A DNA stretch of 12,870 nucleotides from JACDAN01 sp036554945 (GTDB taxonomy: Bacteria; Actinomycetota; Thermoleophilia; Gaiellales; Gaiellaceae), in assembly GCA_036554945.1 (NCBI GenBank), contig DATBMH010000103.1, positions 1 to 12,870 of the forward strand, in the 5' to 3' direction. Positions within the stretch are counted from its first letter, which is position 1. The number at the start of each line of letters is the position of its first letter. The translations under genes and the position numbers were made by a program. Below are positions 12,568 through 12,870 of the stretch, piece after piece. Below the pieces are notes generated by a model. It was not told the origin of the DNA, made no database searches, and saw only the letters and a program-made list of their open reading frames with translations.

Positions 12568-12870
12568 ATGAGACGATTCCTGGCGCTCGCGGTTCTGGCT
12601 CTGGCGGCCCCGCTGGTCGTGGCCGGGCCCGCGCACTCGCAGGACGGCGAGCGGTGCGCGTGCTACGAGCCGCCCCCTCCACCTCCGCCGCCTCCACCAC
12701 CCGCACCGCCTCCACCGCCGCCTCCACCTCCGCCGCCTCCTCCTCCGCCACCGCCGAGCGGCGATCCGTGGGCGCCGGACGTCGTGCCCGGCGAGGGCAC
12801 CGGGGACTGGCACCCGAACCCGGGCGGCGGCCCGCAGCTGTACGGGTCGAACTGCTACGCGAAGGAGCTC
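12568..12870 (+). CDS. Secreted proline-rich protein, C-terminus beyond the window
   Basis: 101 residues are visible with no stop. Residues 1-24 are a signal peptide: MRRF, a hydrophobic core and GPAHS, with probable cleavage between S24 and Q25. C30 and C32 follow, then a tract of 28 prolines interrupted once by Ala (35-45, A46, 47-63). After it comes a Gly/Pro/Trp-containing stretch (GDPWAPDVVPGEGTGDW and on) and C96. The cysteines suggest disulfides outside the cell, and the polyproline part probably acts as a rigid spacer spanning the wall. The start of a folded domain may follow past the edge. It is divergent from the M20 gene and has a strong ribosome site and an upstream palindrome. 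I do not recognise a family. Confidence 0.82.
   Translation, partial: MRRFLALAVLALAAPLVVAGPAHSQDGERCACYEPPPPPPPPPPPAPPPPPPPPPPPPPPPPPSGDPWAPDVVPGEGTGDWHPNPGGGPQLYGSNCYAKEL
12670..12756 (+). repeat. Polyproline-coding low-complexity tract with a 20-nt direct repeat
   Basis: The tract encodes 11 Pro, Ala, then 17 Pro. The 20 nt at 12676-12695 recur exactly and in frame at 12721-12740, a 45-bp offset. By my count the proline codons are CCG 11, CCT 9, CCA 6 and CCC 2, so more than half end in T or A although the genome is strongly G/C-ending. Confidence 0.85.

Noticed and set aside
12362..12751. N-terminal extension of the M20 peptidase containing a Glu/Ala/Val-rich stretch
   Set aside because: The stretch is the antisense reading of the polyproline codons; M20 homology starts at 12361 and the promoter-like element lies inside the extension.
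1..12870. Search for CRISPR arrays, insertion sequences, tRNA/rRNA genes, phage genes and defence systems
   Set aside because: I saw no spaced repeats, transposase motifs, terminal repeats or tRNA-like folds, and every gene but the two unrecognised small or secreted ones has a housekeeping, envelope or metabolic family.

Overview
The window is about 70% GC with densely packed genes, nearly all on the minus strand. Actinobacterial traits are a DUF3866 protein, an NAD-type alanine dehydrogenase, GTG and TTG starts, and TAnnnT hexamers a few bases before start codons, suggesting leaderless mRNAs. My best guess is an actinobacterium, perhaps of the Thermoleophilia; this is inferred from gene content and style only, since no rRNA or tRNA is present.

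Right to left along the minus strand there are two main transcription units. Unit 1 (12361 down to 8338) encodes an M20 PepT-like metallopeptidase, a DUF3866 protein, an aldo/keto reductase and alanine dehydrogenase (ald). The first three overlap by 11 and 1 nt, so they are probably translationally coupled; ald follows after 19 nt and may have its own promoter. Unit 2 (8185 down to 955) encodes phosphopentomutase (deoB), pyrimidine/thymidine phosphorylase (deoA), formamidopyrimidine-DNA glycosylase (mutM), a GalE-like epimerase, an O-antigen-ligase/TPR protein, an ECF sigma factor and a one-pass membrane protein that may be its anti-sigma factor. An L,D-transpeptidase, cut by the left edge, follows after a perfect hairpin.

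Two genes are on the plus strand. One is a 43-residue membrane protein (8210-8341), divergent from deoB across only 24 bp and sharing the tetranucleotide CTAG with the ald stop. The other is a secreted protein with a long polyproline tract (from 12568), cut by the right edge. The 206-bp gap between that gene and the M20 peptidase holds two perfect palindromes that look like operators.

Functionally, deoB and deoA form the pyrimidine-deoxynucleoside salvage/catabolic pair. Epimerase, ligase, sigma/anti-sigma pair and L,D-transpeptidase form a run of envelope genes. Peptidase, aldo/keto reductase and ald suggest peptide or amino-acid catabolism, with DUF3866 the unexplained partner. I found no mobile element, CRISPR array, phage gene or recognisable defence system. 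The most interesting points are the start-proximal promoter pattern, the symmetric divergent promoter at 8195-8201, the sigma/ligase coupling, and the coupling of DUF3866 to its neighbours.
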